Source: Zasmidium citrigriseum
Taxonomy: Eukaryota; Ascomycota; Dothideomycetes; Mycosphaerellales; Mycosphaerellaceae
Reading direction: 5' to 3'
NCBI GenBank assembly: GCA_002786025.1
Contig: NHNW01000002.1
Span: 1,302,001-1,366,000, forward strand
DNA: 64,000 bases
Shown here piece after piece: positions 23,900 through 34,027 of the stretch. The notes under the pieces were generated by a model, which did no database searches, had not been told where the DNA came from, and worked only from the letters and a program-made list of their open reading frames with translations. Every line of letters begins with the position of its first letter. The first letter of the stretch is position 1. The position numbers and the translations under genes were made by a program.

Positions 23900-26800
23900 T
23901 AACCTAGCGGCGGAGCCTACTTATCGCCCTTAGGTATTTACTAGCTACTACTACCGGCTACGGTACTATTTAGAGGCTAATAGACTTCGACGCCGCGCTA
24001 GACGTTAACGAAAAGCTTCTTACTAGCTAGAGTATAGCCTTTAGGAGGCGGAGGGCGCTAATCGGAGAAGTCGGCGACCTACTTATCGAGGATATCGTTA
24101 ATCTCCTCGCTCTTAGCGATTATAATCTTAAGGTTTAAGACGTCCTTCTAGTACTATACGTTCTTAGCGATAAGCTTTACCTTAGCCTCGAGTTACTCTT
24201 ATTCCTACTAGCTACGGGCGCTAGCTATAGTCTCGTCTAGCTTATCGGTTAGCTTCTTAGCTAGCGGTTCTCCCTCTTAGACTTCTATACGAGGCGCCTA
24301 GTCGACCTTATTAGTATTAGAGTAGCTCTTAGGTAGGGCGTTATACTCTTTCTTCTTATTATACTACTCTTTAAGTAACTCGTTAACTCTCTACGCCTAA
24401 TAAGTAGAGATTACGATCTTACTAACGTCCCGCTAGCCCTAGACGTTTTAGGTAATTTAGGTACACCTCCGCTAGAAGTTAATAATCTTCTAGGCTTTCT
24501 CTTACTACGCTATATCTTTCTACTACTAGGCTAGAGAAGCCTCGTCTTTCTTCTTCTTAAGCTCGGCTTTCTTCGCTTTCTTAGCCGCGAGGTTATTCCG
24601 TACTAGATATCGTTAGTAGTTACTAGCTACGAGTACTAGCTATAGGACTTATACTTCTTAAAGCGCTTAGTATAGCTAGTATCCTCTATCTCTTTATTAG
24701 AGGCGTAGTTAATCCTCGTAAGCGCTCTCTCGAGAGACTTAAGCTACTTATTATTACGAGTAAGGCGCGCTTCGAAGGTAGCTAGGTTATCCTCGTTAAT
24801 ATCTTCCTCTATATTCTAAAGGATATCGTCGTCCTCGGGGTTAGGAGTAGGGTTAGAAGATAGATCGTAGCGTCTTCTCTTCGAGGGACTAGGTACGGCT
24901 ACTACCTTACGCTTACGGCCGGATATATACTCTAGCGCCTAAAAATTATTATTATTATAGATAATAGTCTTATTACGCGTTCTCTTACGTAGGGCGGAGG
25001 TATAGTTTAAGGCTAAGGCTAGGGTAGGGTTAAGGTATCTACTACTAGTAGAGCCGTCTATATCGTAGATATTATAGATTTAAAGAATATAGGCTAGATT
25101 ATCTATATCCTTCTTCTATAAAGTCTCCTAGCTATAGGTAACGGAGATAATATAGGACGCTATTATAGATTAGTATATACTAGCTATAGGTACTAGCTAC
25201 GCTATCTTACCCTCGAATATTTAGGTAAGTATATACTAAGTAGTATACCGAATCGCCTCGATAGCGTCTCTCTTAAAGCGGAAGCTTATACCGCGTCTAT
25301 AGGCGCCCTCGTCTTTCTAGTACTAGAAAACCTTAGAGCGAGTATTATACTCTTCCTTAATAATCTAACGGACTAACCTATTAATTAGGGTATAGGCGAT
25401 TTAGTTATCGTCCGTATAGATCTAGAGCTTACGGATCTCTCGTATATTCTTTACTATAATTTTATTAGTATTAATACTAGCTATAGGTACCGGCTACGCT
25501 ACTTACTCTACTTCTAATAAGGGGTTATAGCCCGCTATTCCGCCTACTTTATAGAAAGGCGCTTCTAACCTAGTAATCCCTTACTACTAAGCTATAGGTA
25601 CGCCTAGGTAGCCTTTCCTACTATAAAGGAGGCGATCCGCGCTATAGTAAGGTAAGGTAAAGCTAGTATAATTTTTCTACGGGTCTCTAGCGGTCCGAGC
25701 GCGTAAAATAGGGTAAAAGGGGGGGTAGTAGTAGGTAGAGTAGTAATAGAAAGTTAAAGATCGTAACCGAAGTTTTATACCCGCTCTTACTATAACGTTA
25801 TACCTTTAGAATCTAGGGTCTAGAGGGCGGCGGCGACGCGGAGAGAGCTAGAGAAGGTACGGAGAGAGTAGAGTAAGGTAGGGGTAAGGTAGAGGTAAGG
25901 TTAGAGTAAAGTTAGAGTAAAGTATAGTATAAGTAGGGAGGAGTTTAGAGGCGGAATTAACGTATTACGTAGTATAAGTAGGGAAAATATAGTATTTTAG
26001 ATTAGTAAGGAGGAGGAGAAATAAGGTAAGGGATAGGTATAGCTAGTACCTATAGCTAGTAGAGGGCTAGAAAAAATCGAGGTTTAATATATAGTTTTAT
26101 AGGTAAGGGAGGTAAGGAAAAGGTATAGCTAGTACTCGTAGCTAGTAAGAGCCCTAGGAAAATATAAGATTTAAGTCGGGATAATAAAGATTAATAATTT
26201 AATAGAATAGGGTCTAGTAGTACTATATATCCTATTCATAGCCTATCTAGCGTTATTATAATTTTTTATATAACTATATATCCTTTTATATAAGTATAAC
26301 CCGCTTAGTATAAATAGTAAGGAGGTTCGAGACCTTAAACTTAGAGACTAGGTGTATTTTAGCGGCCTCTTAAAGTACCTCTATCGTACTAGCTTACTAT
26401 CGTATAAGGTCTTATCCTATCGCGTATATCTCGGTTAAGATTTTATAGACAAGTTATTAAAAAGGCGTCTTCTAAATAAGGAGCGCTATACTATTTTTAC
26501 TAGAGTCTTAATATTTCCTAATCTCTTAGAGGGCCGCTTAGCTAGTATCCCCTTTTCGCGGTTTTCGAGGTATATAACTCGTCTTCTTTATAATAACCTT
26601 CTTTCGCCTACGCTACGACGAGGTCTTATAAGCCTTCCCTATTATAGTTCTTTAAGTCTTTTTCTTCTTCTAAGGCTACTTTCGTAGTACTATTTTACGT
26701 AGAGCTTTCGTCGTTTAAGGCTAAGGACGCTAAGGAGGACGTAGCTATATTACTTATTAGAAAACGTAGGGGACACGATAACGAGAACTTATATTAGTCG

Positions 26801-27090
26801 TCCTTAGTAATAGCCTACTACTAGTAGAGGACGAAGGCTAGCTAGTACGAGGTAGTCGACTCTTATATCGTAGTAGAGGTAAGGAGTAGAATTCTAGTTT
26901 AGTATTTAATTTACTACTATTATTAGGCTCGTTACTATAACTAAAATCGTCCTCGCCTAGAGTATTATTATTATCGTTAGGGCTATCTTCGTTCTTATTA
27001 ATATATTCGTTATCGTCGTATTCGTCGTCTATCTTAGGATTAAAAAGGGCCTTATAGCTACTTAGGAAATTATCTAAGAGAGTATTTAGT
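23900..27090 (-). pseudogene. Second coding relic of the hAT (unknown product)
   Basis: Reading the minus strand and treating TAG/TAA as RIP-mutated codons gives long stretches of protein-like sequence. An acidic Asp/Asn-rich part lies at about 27050-26930, a readable segment at about 25420-25200 (E-I-R-K-L..., F-R-F-K-R-D-A-I-E-A-I-R), and a Lys/Glu-rich probable coiled coil at about 24600-24330. I cannot name a family. Frames change several times, consistent with introns or indels, and the limits are approximate. It may be an accessory gene carried by the element or a distal part of another transcript. Confidence 0.45.
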
Positions 27091-27389
27091 ATTATAGTAG
27101 AGGTTAAAGAAAGGAAGAGAGCGAGGGCGGGGAAGGTAAAAGCTTTTATATTCCTACTAAGCTACTAGTCGATCCTAGCTACGTATATACTAGCTACGTA
27201 TACTAGCTATAGGTAGGGTTTAAAATAGAAAAAGTATCTAATACTCCTTAGATCTTAGGGCGCGAGCCCTTTAAAATATTTATATATCGAAGACTACGTT
27301 AGCTTCTTCCTACTCTATACGCGTTCCTTTCTCGTATTCGATTAACCGCCCTCTTCCGTATCGCTAATATAGTAAATATCCTCTTATAC

Positions 27390-30300
27390 GTTAATATTAT
27401 TCTCCTTTAAGTCGTTCTCTAACTATTAGTTAAAGGTATCTATATCGGTATAGAGTACCTCCCTTATCTCTTAACGGAGGCGATAGCGGACTATTATAAT
27501 AGCCTAAAATATCTTTAGGTAATATAAGCGATTATAGTAGGCCTAATAGCGTATAATACTAAAAGCTCTCTTATAACCGATTCCTACTCCTAGGATATAT
27601 AATATATCGCGCGCGATCCTCGTAAGTATAGGGAATTACGGCTTAATACGTCGCTATATCGCTAAGATATCGTCTCTAACCTCGTCTAGTAAATTCGAAA
27701 AGTCTAGTCTAGTTAGTATCTATCTATACTACTAGCTATATATACTAGCTATAGTATACGTACCTCTCCTTTTATAGCTATAGAACTCTTCTATAGGATC
27801 CTCCTTACTACGCGTTAACGTACCGTTTATATTTATACTCCCTTAGAAAAGTCGCGAATAGGTCGAATACCTTAGTCTCTTCTATAGTCCTTCTTATAAG
27901 TTCTACGAATCCTACGAGTTCTACGTAGACTACTATACGCCGTCTAGTCCCTTAATATACTTATAGAATAGTTTCTCTAAGTAGTCCTAGTAGTACTCCT
28001 TCTATTCTAGTTCTAATACCTACTCGTCTAGGCGAAACAATTAGCTCTTTTATAGCGGATAGAGTAAGACCGCGACTCCGTATAGATTACTAAACGATTT
28101 AAACGTTTACGAATAGTACTTATCGAGCTTTTCCTATACTCGCTCTAGTACTAATAGTATAGCCTTCTTCTACCTTTTACGCTTCTTTTCTAGTTTCTCT
28201 CGAGCCTCGTTAATACTATTAAAAATATAGTTATATAGTCTAAAGATAAGGTAGAGAGTTAGACTATACGACTAGCTAATTATAGTAGTCGCTATAGTAA
28301 AAGGTTTTACTAGCTAGATAAGGTATTCGACTTAACGCTATTCTTTATCTAATAGCTCTAGCTAGTTAAGCTCTTATAATTTATAGTACTTGTCTATAGC
28401 GTCCCGTAGAAGGTAGAATCGGATAAGTATATAATATATCGAGTCGAACTATATCTTTACGTCCTAGATAATATAGAGCGTCCTTAACGAGTTCCTTTCC
28501 TATTTCTTTATCTAGGCGATAGTAGTAGCTATTATAAGCGGCTTCTTATTAAGTTCGTCTTAAATTCTTTCGAATTCTTCGCTATAAGTAGAGTTTTAGT
28601 TAACGTAGATAGTAGTCTACTAAACCTATAACTATAAGTCCTTATAGTAGTATACTAGCTATAGTTACTAGCTATAGGCGTTTCTAAGATATACCTTAAA
28701 TAGTACGGGGGGGATCTTATCGTCGTTACTAAGCGCTATTAGCCTTTAAAGCTCCTTATAGGATATAGTATTATCGATCGTCTTCTTAGGGTTATCGTTC
28801 TCTAGCTCGAGTTTTAATTTAGAGAAGAGCGCCTATATCGCGAGTTATACTATATAGGCGAAGTAGGGGAAGTAATAGATCGAGTAGTCTTATATTTCTA
28901 CTAGGTCGTATATTTACTCGCGGACGTATTCCTCTACTTCGTTAATTACCTCGACCTATATCTCTAGCCGAGTAAGTTAAGGTAGGTTAGTTCTAGTAGA
29001 TAACTTTTCTACTACCTATAAGACTACGCGATAAAGCGTTCTATTATTACTAGTATTATTAGTAGTTAAAGTAGTTAACTTAAGATCGTAACCGTAGGTA
29101 CTTATCGTTTTTAAGACTAGCTTCGCTATATTTTTACTAGTATAATAACTATAGATTAGTAGGAAGTCGAGTAGCTCTTTATAGTACTTCTATTTAGAAT
29201 CGATCTAATAGCCTTTAATACTAAGGAATAAGGCTCGTATCGACCTAGTAGACTACGTATTAATAGCGAAAGCAACTACATTATATCTATTAATTCGGTT
29301 ATTTAATGTCTAGATTACCTTCTTCTACCGCTTAAGTATCTACTTTCGCTATATTATAGACGAGCGGAAAGTAGGCTCGTTATAGAAGTAAAGGTAGGTC
29401 TACTATATAGATAGACGCTCGAAGAAGTCTAGGGGAAGCCTATTCGCGACGATTATATTAGTTTATAGTATCGTAAAGTCGTTTAGGGTAAGAGGCTAGT
29501 CCCTAAAGCCTATCCGTTTTCTTTTATTCTTCTCGTTATTAGTAATAAAATACTCGGCTACCCTCGTAGCTAGTATATATAGCTAGTAGATAGAAACGAA
29601 CCTTTCGCTCTTTAGCCTTCGTTACGGCTCGATCGTCTAGCCCTTACTCTACCGCGGCTTATAGGTAACCTTTCGAATAGAGGTAACGATCCGCTATAGT
29701 TATTCTAGTATTAAGGCTAGGATATACTAGCTAAGTTCTATATATTTTATAGAGAATAACTAGCTTCCTATCTATATTAATACCCTCGTAGAAGAATTCC
29801 TATATATAGGAGCTTAACCTTCTGCTTCTAAACTCGAAGGGTAGACGTCCTTTCTTCTTAACTAGTTTCTTATATAGGTCGTATTTTAACACCTCGTTCT
29901 ACTAGTATATATAAAAGCCTATAAAGGCCTTCTTATACTCTACGCGATAGATATATATGTCTCTTTCTCGTTTAAATTAAGACGTATTAATCGAATTAGG
30001 TCGTAGTAGTAAGCTCGGTATAGTTAGTAAGGTTAAACTATATCGAGATCCTCGTAGGCTATCTATTAACTAAAAGAGTCGTCGAGAAGGGTACGGGCTA
30101 TAAGTAGTAGTTAATACTAGGGATCGTTCGATCTATCGTCGCTAAATAGGTAAGACTAGGTACTCGTTATTTCTATAAGATACTCCTAATTATAGTACTC
30201 GACTATTCTAAAGTTTATTTTCGCGTATTATAGATTAGAGCTATCGAGAAGGGGGCTCGAGATTGTTTAGCGTTATACTTTCGAGACGAGGTATTATAGA
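27390..30300 (-). pseudogene. hAT transposase relic
   Basis: The minus-strand frame, read through RIP-generated stops, follows the hAT order. An N-terminal part lies at about 30000-29500. The segment at about 28990-28780 includes F-A-x-I-V-x-L-A-I, matching the C-x-A-H-x-x-N/Q-L-A motif. Around 28480-28400 D-V-K-x-x-F-D-S-x-Y-Y-I-L-I-R corresponds to the conserved T-R-W-N-S-T-x-x-M region. At about 27680-27400 sits the C-terminal dimerisation region (F-P-I-L-T-R-I-A-R-D-I-L, then K-R-A-F-S). Trp codons are all replaced by TAG or TAA, as expected from TpG loss. It is non-functional, with approximate limits. Confidence 0.75.
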
Positions 30301-30399
30301 TAGAAGAGAGGAATATATAGAAAATAGGATATATCTATATAGAATACTAAAGAACTTTTCTAATATTAATATCGTATTACTATAGTAACGCTAGTCGAT

Positions 30400-31960
30400 G
30401 TCTATACTATCCTTATCGAAGTCGTCCTTACTCTCCTCCGAGGGTAAGAAATCCTCGTTATCCTCGTCGTTCTCGCTTCCCTCTAACTACTAGCTATAGA
30501 TAGAAGCTAGTAATAACTTCTTCTTTCTAGCCTAACCTTAATTCTCCTCTATCTCTAGATCGCTATAGCTAGTAGCCGTAGCTAGTAGGATAGGACTATT
30601 AGCCTTACTTATTTCTATATCTCTATCCTCCTCTAGCGGCTACTTATTACTAGTAACTCGGTAGTCGGCCTAAGCTAAGCTATTAGTAAGCGTCTAAGCC
30701 TACTTATTATCTAGAATACCTAGATACTTAAGGCTTACTATCTCTATAAAAACCGCTTCCTCTCTAAAGACGGCTAGTATACGCTACTTAATAACGACCT
30801 CGTTAAAGACGTTAGTTATATTATCGAGTAGTACCGTTACGTTATTAACGAAGACATTAAATAGTGCCTTAGCCTAACGTAGATCCTATATTTCTCTATC
30901 GTCTTTTAGGCTATTCGCGATAAAGTCGTATCTATCTAGATCTATCTAGTCCTAGTACGATAGTAGCGTCTTATCCTAGTACTAATAGTTCCGAATTACT
31001 ATACGTTCTTTTATATTAAAGAGCTCGTATAGCTAAGGAAAACCCCTAGTTTACTAGATTTTCTATAACCTATTAGTAGAAATCCCTAATACCGGCTATA
31101 TATACTAGCTATAGGTATAGAGACTTACTCCTAGCTTCGTAGTATAGAATAGCTTAATAGCTTTTACGTTAATCGTACTACTATTCTTCCTAATACGCTT
31201 AAGAGCCTTTAGCTTTCTCGTTATCTTATAAATAGTATCGTACTAGTATCTCTATACGCCTACCTAGCGTAACTCGCTATCTTTTATATCTTTCCGGACG
31301 TAGGCTTTCTCCTACGCGATCTCGTCGTCTTTACGTATTAGTTCGTATAGTAGGTCGACTAATACTATCTAGGTCTATATACGAGTTTCGGGAGTTTTAG
31401 GTAGTATAGGCTACTTCGTCTACTCTTTCTCTTCCCTATCCTCTATAGTCTATACCTCTAGATAGTAGTCGATAGGCACCTTCTACTACGCGCTAGAATT
31501 TTCTTTACTAGATACGACGTCTATTACGATACTCTCGTTACCTTCCACCTTAATCGTAACTACTACGCTAGTTATATCGTCCGTAGTAGTAGTCCTACTC
31601 CTCTATTAATACTACTAGCTATATATACTAGCTACGCGTACTAGCTATAGCGTACTTATAGCTCCTTCTCCTACTATATATATAGCTAATTTAGTTTCTT
31701 CTACTACTCTTCCGCCGAGAGGTCCTAGAACTCCTTAGTCTTCTTATATTTCTTTACCTATCTTCTAAAAGCCGCGTTTAGCCTCTTCCGCTCCCTATTA
31801 GCCTTAGCCTTATCTTTACTTATATTCTACTTACGCTTACGGTTACGCGCTATATTCTTATTAACTAATAGCTTAGCGTTAGTCTTTCTACGCTATCCTA
31901 GCGTCGATAGAGGCGTCTTCTTTAGCGTATCGCTCGCTATAGGGACTAGCGTAGTAGGTA
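30400..31960 (-). pseudogene. Minus-strand coding relic upstream of the hAT transposase
   Basis: From about 31960 downward a frame reads as a basic, Lys/Arg-rich N-terminal stretch (K-R-K-x-N-I-S-K-D-K-A-K-A-N-R-E-R-K-R-L), then an acidic low-complexity part at about 31560-31330. It could be the N-terminal extension of the hAT transposase or a separate gene; the relic is too mutated to decide. A BED zinc finger, expected in many hAT transposases, was not recognised. Confidence 0.4.
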
Positions 31961-32279
31961 AGTTCGTTATAATAGGCGTAGCTAGTAGGCGTAGTTAGTA
32001 GATATCTCGTAGATTTTACCCGATATCTCGCGGCCGATATTTGTCGTCTTAGCGTAAAATTCGGTAGTATTAAGGGAAGGATTAAATTACGACGAGAGCT
32101 TAGTTTTATAGCCGCGCTTTCGGCTACTACTATATAACGTTAGCTATATAGCGGCGATAGTATCTCTATAGCTAGTAGCTATAGCCGGCTTATTCTTTCG
32201 CTTAAGATCTTATATATATCCTTCTTACTTATAGGATATATATTATCTACGTAAAGCTTCCTTACGCGTTATTTACGTC

Positions 32280-32415
32280 TTTTATATAGGCTATAATAGG
32301 CTTTAGTAGGCCCTATCTAGGCTTAAGCCTAGCCTAGGCCTAATCTACTAGGCCCGGCTTAGTAGCCTAGCCTACTTTAACTATTAGGCTTAAGCCTAGC
32401 CTACTTCCCCGTCTA
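32280..32415 (-). repeat. Right terminal and subterminal repeats of the hAT
   Basis: This mirrors 23459-23600: repeated TAGGCTTAAGCCTAGCC, CCTAGGCC and AGTAGGCC units end in CCTACTTCCCCGTCTA. Confidence 0.75.
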
Positions 32416-32423
32416 ATTATTAA
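32416..32423 (+). repeat. Target-site duplication of the nested hAT, right copy
   Basis: ATTATTAA, identical to 23451-23458. Without the hAT, the MULE frame reads straight through one copy (E-I-I-N-I-L-E). Confidence 0.85.
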
Positions 32424-32620
32424 TATACTAGAGTAGGGTAGTAACTTCGCTTTTAAGCTTTATTACTTCGATAGGTACTAGTATATTAATAAGACGGTAG
32501 TACCTATCTACTAAATCGTTTATATTAACTAATAACTTAAGCCTACTACCCTACCTAATACTCGCTATAGAAGAGCTACTATATAAGTATAATACTATAG
32601 CTAAGCTAATACTCGTAACT
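32416..32620 (+). pseudogene. MULE transposase relic, 3' part
   Basis: This continues the frame broken by the hAT. It reads L-E-x-G-S-N-F-A-F-K-L-x-x-F-D-R with a following x-Y-I position, like the H-x-F-x-x-H-W-Y segment found near the C-terminus of MULE transposases, then a low-complexity tail. The remaining right arm (to about 33460) is non-coding and contains GTAGTAGT and AGGTAG-rich stretches. Confidence 0.6.
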
Positions 32621-33515
32621 CTTCTAGCTTCGAGTACTACGATCTTAATTATCTAGTAAGCTAGCTAGTAAGGGGTAGATAAGGAGAGTAGGGAGAGTAT
32701 AGAAGAGAGGGTAGAGGTAGGTAGTAGCCTATACTATTATTATAACCTTATATATAACCTACCCGTATCTATATACCTTTATAATAGGTATAGTAATAAC
32801 TCTATAAGGTAGCTAGCTAGCCGCTTACTCTATAGCCGATAATATTACCTATAGAGGTAGCGTTTAGGTAGGCCTATATAGCTCTACCCTCTCTACTCTC
32901 TTCTAGATAGTAGTAGTAGTAGTATAACTCTTAGCGAGCGTAGATAGGACCTCCTATAGGCTACTCTATAGCTCTACCCTCTTCTACTACTCTAGTATAG
33001 TAATAGTAAGCTCCGTAGGCGTAGAGGTTAATATTTAAGGAGCTAAACCTTTACTTATAGTAGTACTAGTAGGCCGCCTATAGTAATTAATACTAATTAC
33101 GTAGATTTAACGTAAGAATTATACGATAATTAATAGTAGTTTCTCGGCCTCTAATTAGCTACTACTAGAAGATACGATAAACGACGATTTAAGCTAGTTT
33201 TAAGTTATAGAAGTTATTATAAACTAGCTATAATAAGCTAGCTAGATTTACGACTAGATTATAACTATAATATTATATATAATAGTTAGATATTTTTAAT
33301 ATTAAAGGAGCTTATTATATATACTATTATCGCCTTCTACTCTTATATAAATATATACTTAATATACGTTATTATAATAGTATAGGTTAGTAGGAGAAAT
33401 CTAGCTTTAGATACTACTTACGACGAGGAATCGAAGGATTTAACTTAGAAGCGTAGAAGCTACGCGATTATGTACATTTGTATGGCGCTTATAGCAGATT
33501 TGACATAACCCTGTA

Positions 33516-33570
33516 TATATGACTAGCAATTGACAACTATCGATCCAGCAATTGATAGCTACCGATCCCC
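33516..33570 (-). repeat. Right terminal inverted repeat of the MULE
   Basis: This is the reverse complement of 21189-21243 with three differences, all of which keep CpA or TpG here. RIP therefore fades out at this end: bases from about 33465 onward again contain ATG, TTG and ACA. Confidence 0.92.
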
Positions 33571-33579
33571 TCATGCCAC
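33571..33579 (+). repeat. Right target-site duplication of the MULE
   Basis: TCATGCCAC, identical to both left copies. Confidence 0.9.
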
Positions 33580-34027
33580 CTACGTCGGCAGCCTATGGGA
33601 GTGCGAGGCTGACTGGCGGGAGGTCGGTTTATGTCAGCTTCAAGCTTCCGCTGAAGTCCGCTGCAAGTCACCTCTTTCGAAGTTCGGCCGACGAAGACGC
33701 AATGGGGCGGCAGGTGGAAGATATAGCTGGAGCTTGTTTGCCGCACAATCCGCCTCCATCGCATCGATATACGTGTCGTGGATGCTCTGATTTTGAGGAT
33801 GTTTCTCTCTGCCAAGACCTTCGATCATGCTTGAGGAAAGAACCGCTTCGCGATTGCTGTATAGAAAATCTTCTGGGATATGGCAGGCGCACACGGTATC
33901 GCGTGAACAGACAAGCGCGATGCGCTGGTAGGTGCAGTCTCGATTTTTGTTTTCTTACGTATTTCGTACCTCGCGTTGCTTTGGCAGAGTTCCACATTCC
34001 AGCAGTCAAGAAAGCCAGTGGAGAGAC
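33580..34027. other. Region between the transposon and the next gene
   Basis: Ordinary base composition resumes at once. An open frame covers 33552-34205 but has no recognisable domain and overlaps the start of the next gene in another frame. It probably holds the promoter and leader of the 34028 gene, possibly with an upstream exon. Confidence 0.4.

Larger units (their letters stand above)
24600..32200. repeat. Dispersed 13-bp repeat, short arrays throughout the hAT
   Basis: Pairs or triplets of a 13-bp unit, ACTAGCTATAGGT and variants (ACTAGCTACGTAT, ACTAGCTATATAT), recur at about 15 places. Examples lie near 24614, 25170, 25472, 26035, 26112, 27175, 27722, 28648, 29566, 30488, 30562, 31085, 31612, 31978 and 32162. 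Both orientations occur, on average about every 500 bp. I see none in the MULE part or the flanking DNA. Several arrays fall within otherwise readable coding relics. Confidence 0.75.
23459..32415 (-). mobile_element. hAT-family DNA transposon nested in the MULE
   Basis: The 8,957-bp element is delimited by ATTATTAA on both sides and by imperfect inverted ends (TAGACGCTAAAGTAGGCTAG against TAGACGGGGAAGTAGGCTAG). TAGACG probably derives from CAGACG by RIP, giving the common hAT terminal CAG. Both ends carry dense TAGGCC/TAGGCT subterminal repeats. The coding relics are all on the minus strand and include a hAT transposase with the dimerisation region. At 9 kb it is long for a fungal hAT and appears to have carried more than one coding unit. 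It disrupted the MULE transposase frame, so it is the younger insertion. Confidence 0.85.
21189..33570 (+). mobile_element. Mutator-like DNA transposon (MULE), RIP-inactivated, carrying a nested hAT
   Basis: The element spans 12,382 bp and is bounded by inverted repeats of about 55 bp (21189-21243 and 33516-33570) and the 9-bp duplication TCATGCCAC. Removing the nested hAT and one copy of its target duplication leaves about 3.4 kb, a plausible MULE size. Inside, CpA and TpG are nearly eliminated, the signature of fungal repeat-induced point mutation, while CpG and other C-containing dinucleotides remain common. The plus-strand relic shows FAR1-like, MULE DDE and terminal zinc-knuckle-like features. 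The element sits between the H+-ATPase promoter and an unknown-function gene. It is certainly non-autonomous now. Confidence 0.9.

Noticed and set aside
24600..32200. The 13-bp repeats as a CRISPR array
   Set aside because: Unit length and spacing are wrong, the organism is eukaryotic and the units are tandem, without unique spacers.
21189..33570. A centromere, rDNA spacer or AT-rich isochore instead of transposons
   Set aside because: Sharp borders with target duplications and inverted repeats, plus MULE and hAT relics, explain the composition fully.
21189..33570. A Starship-type giant element
   Set aside because: Such elements lack long inverted repeats and carry a tyrosine-recombinase captain gene at one end; neither fits here.
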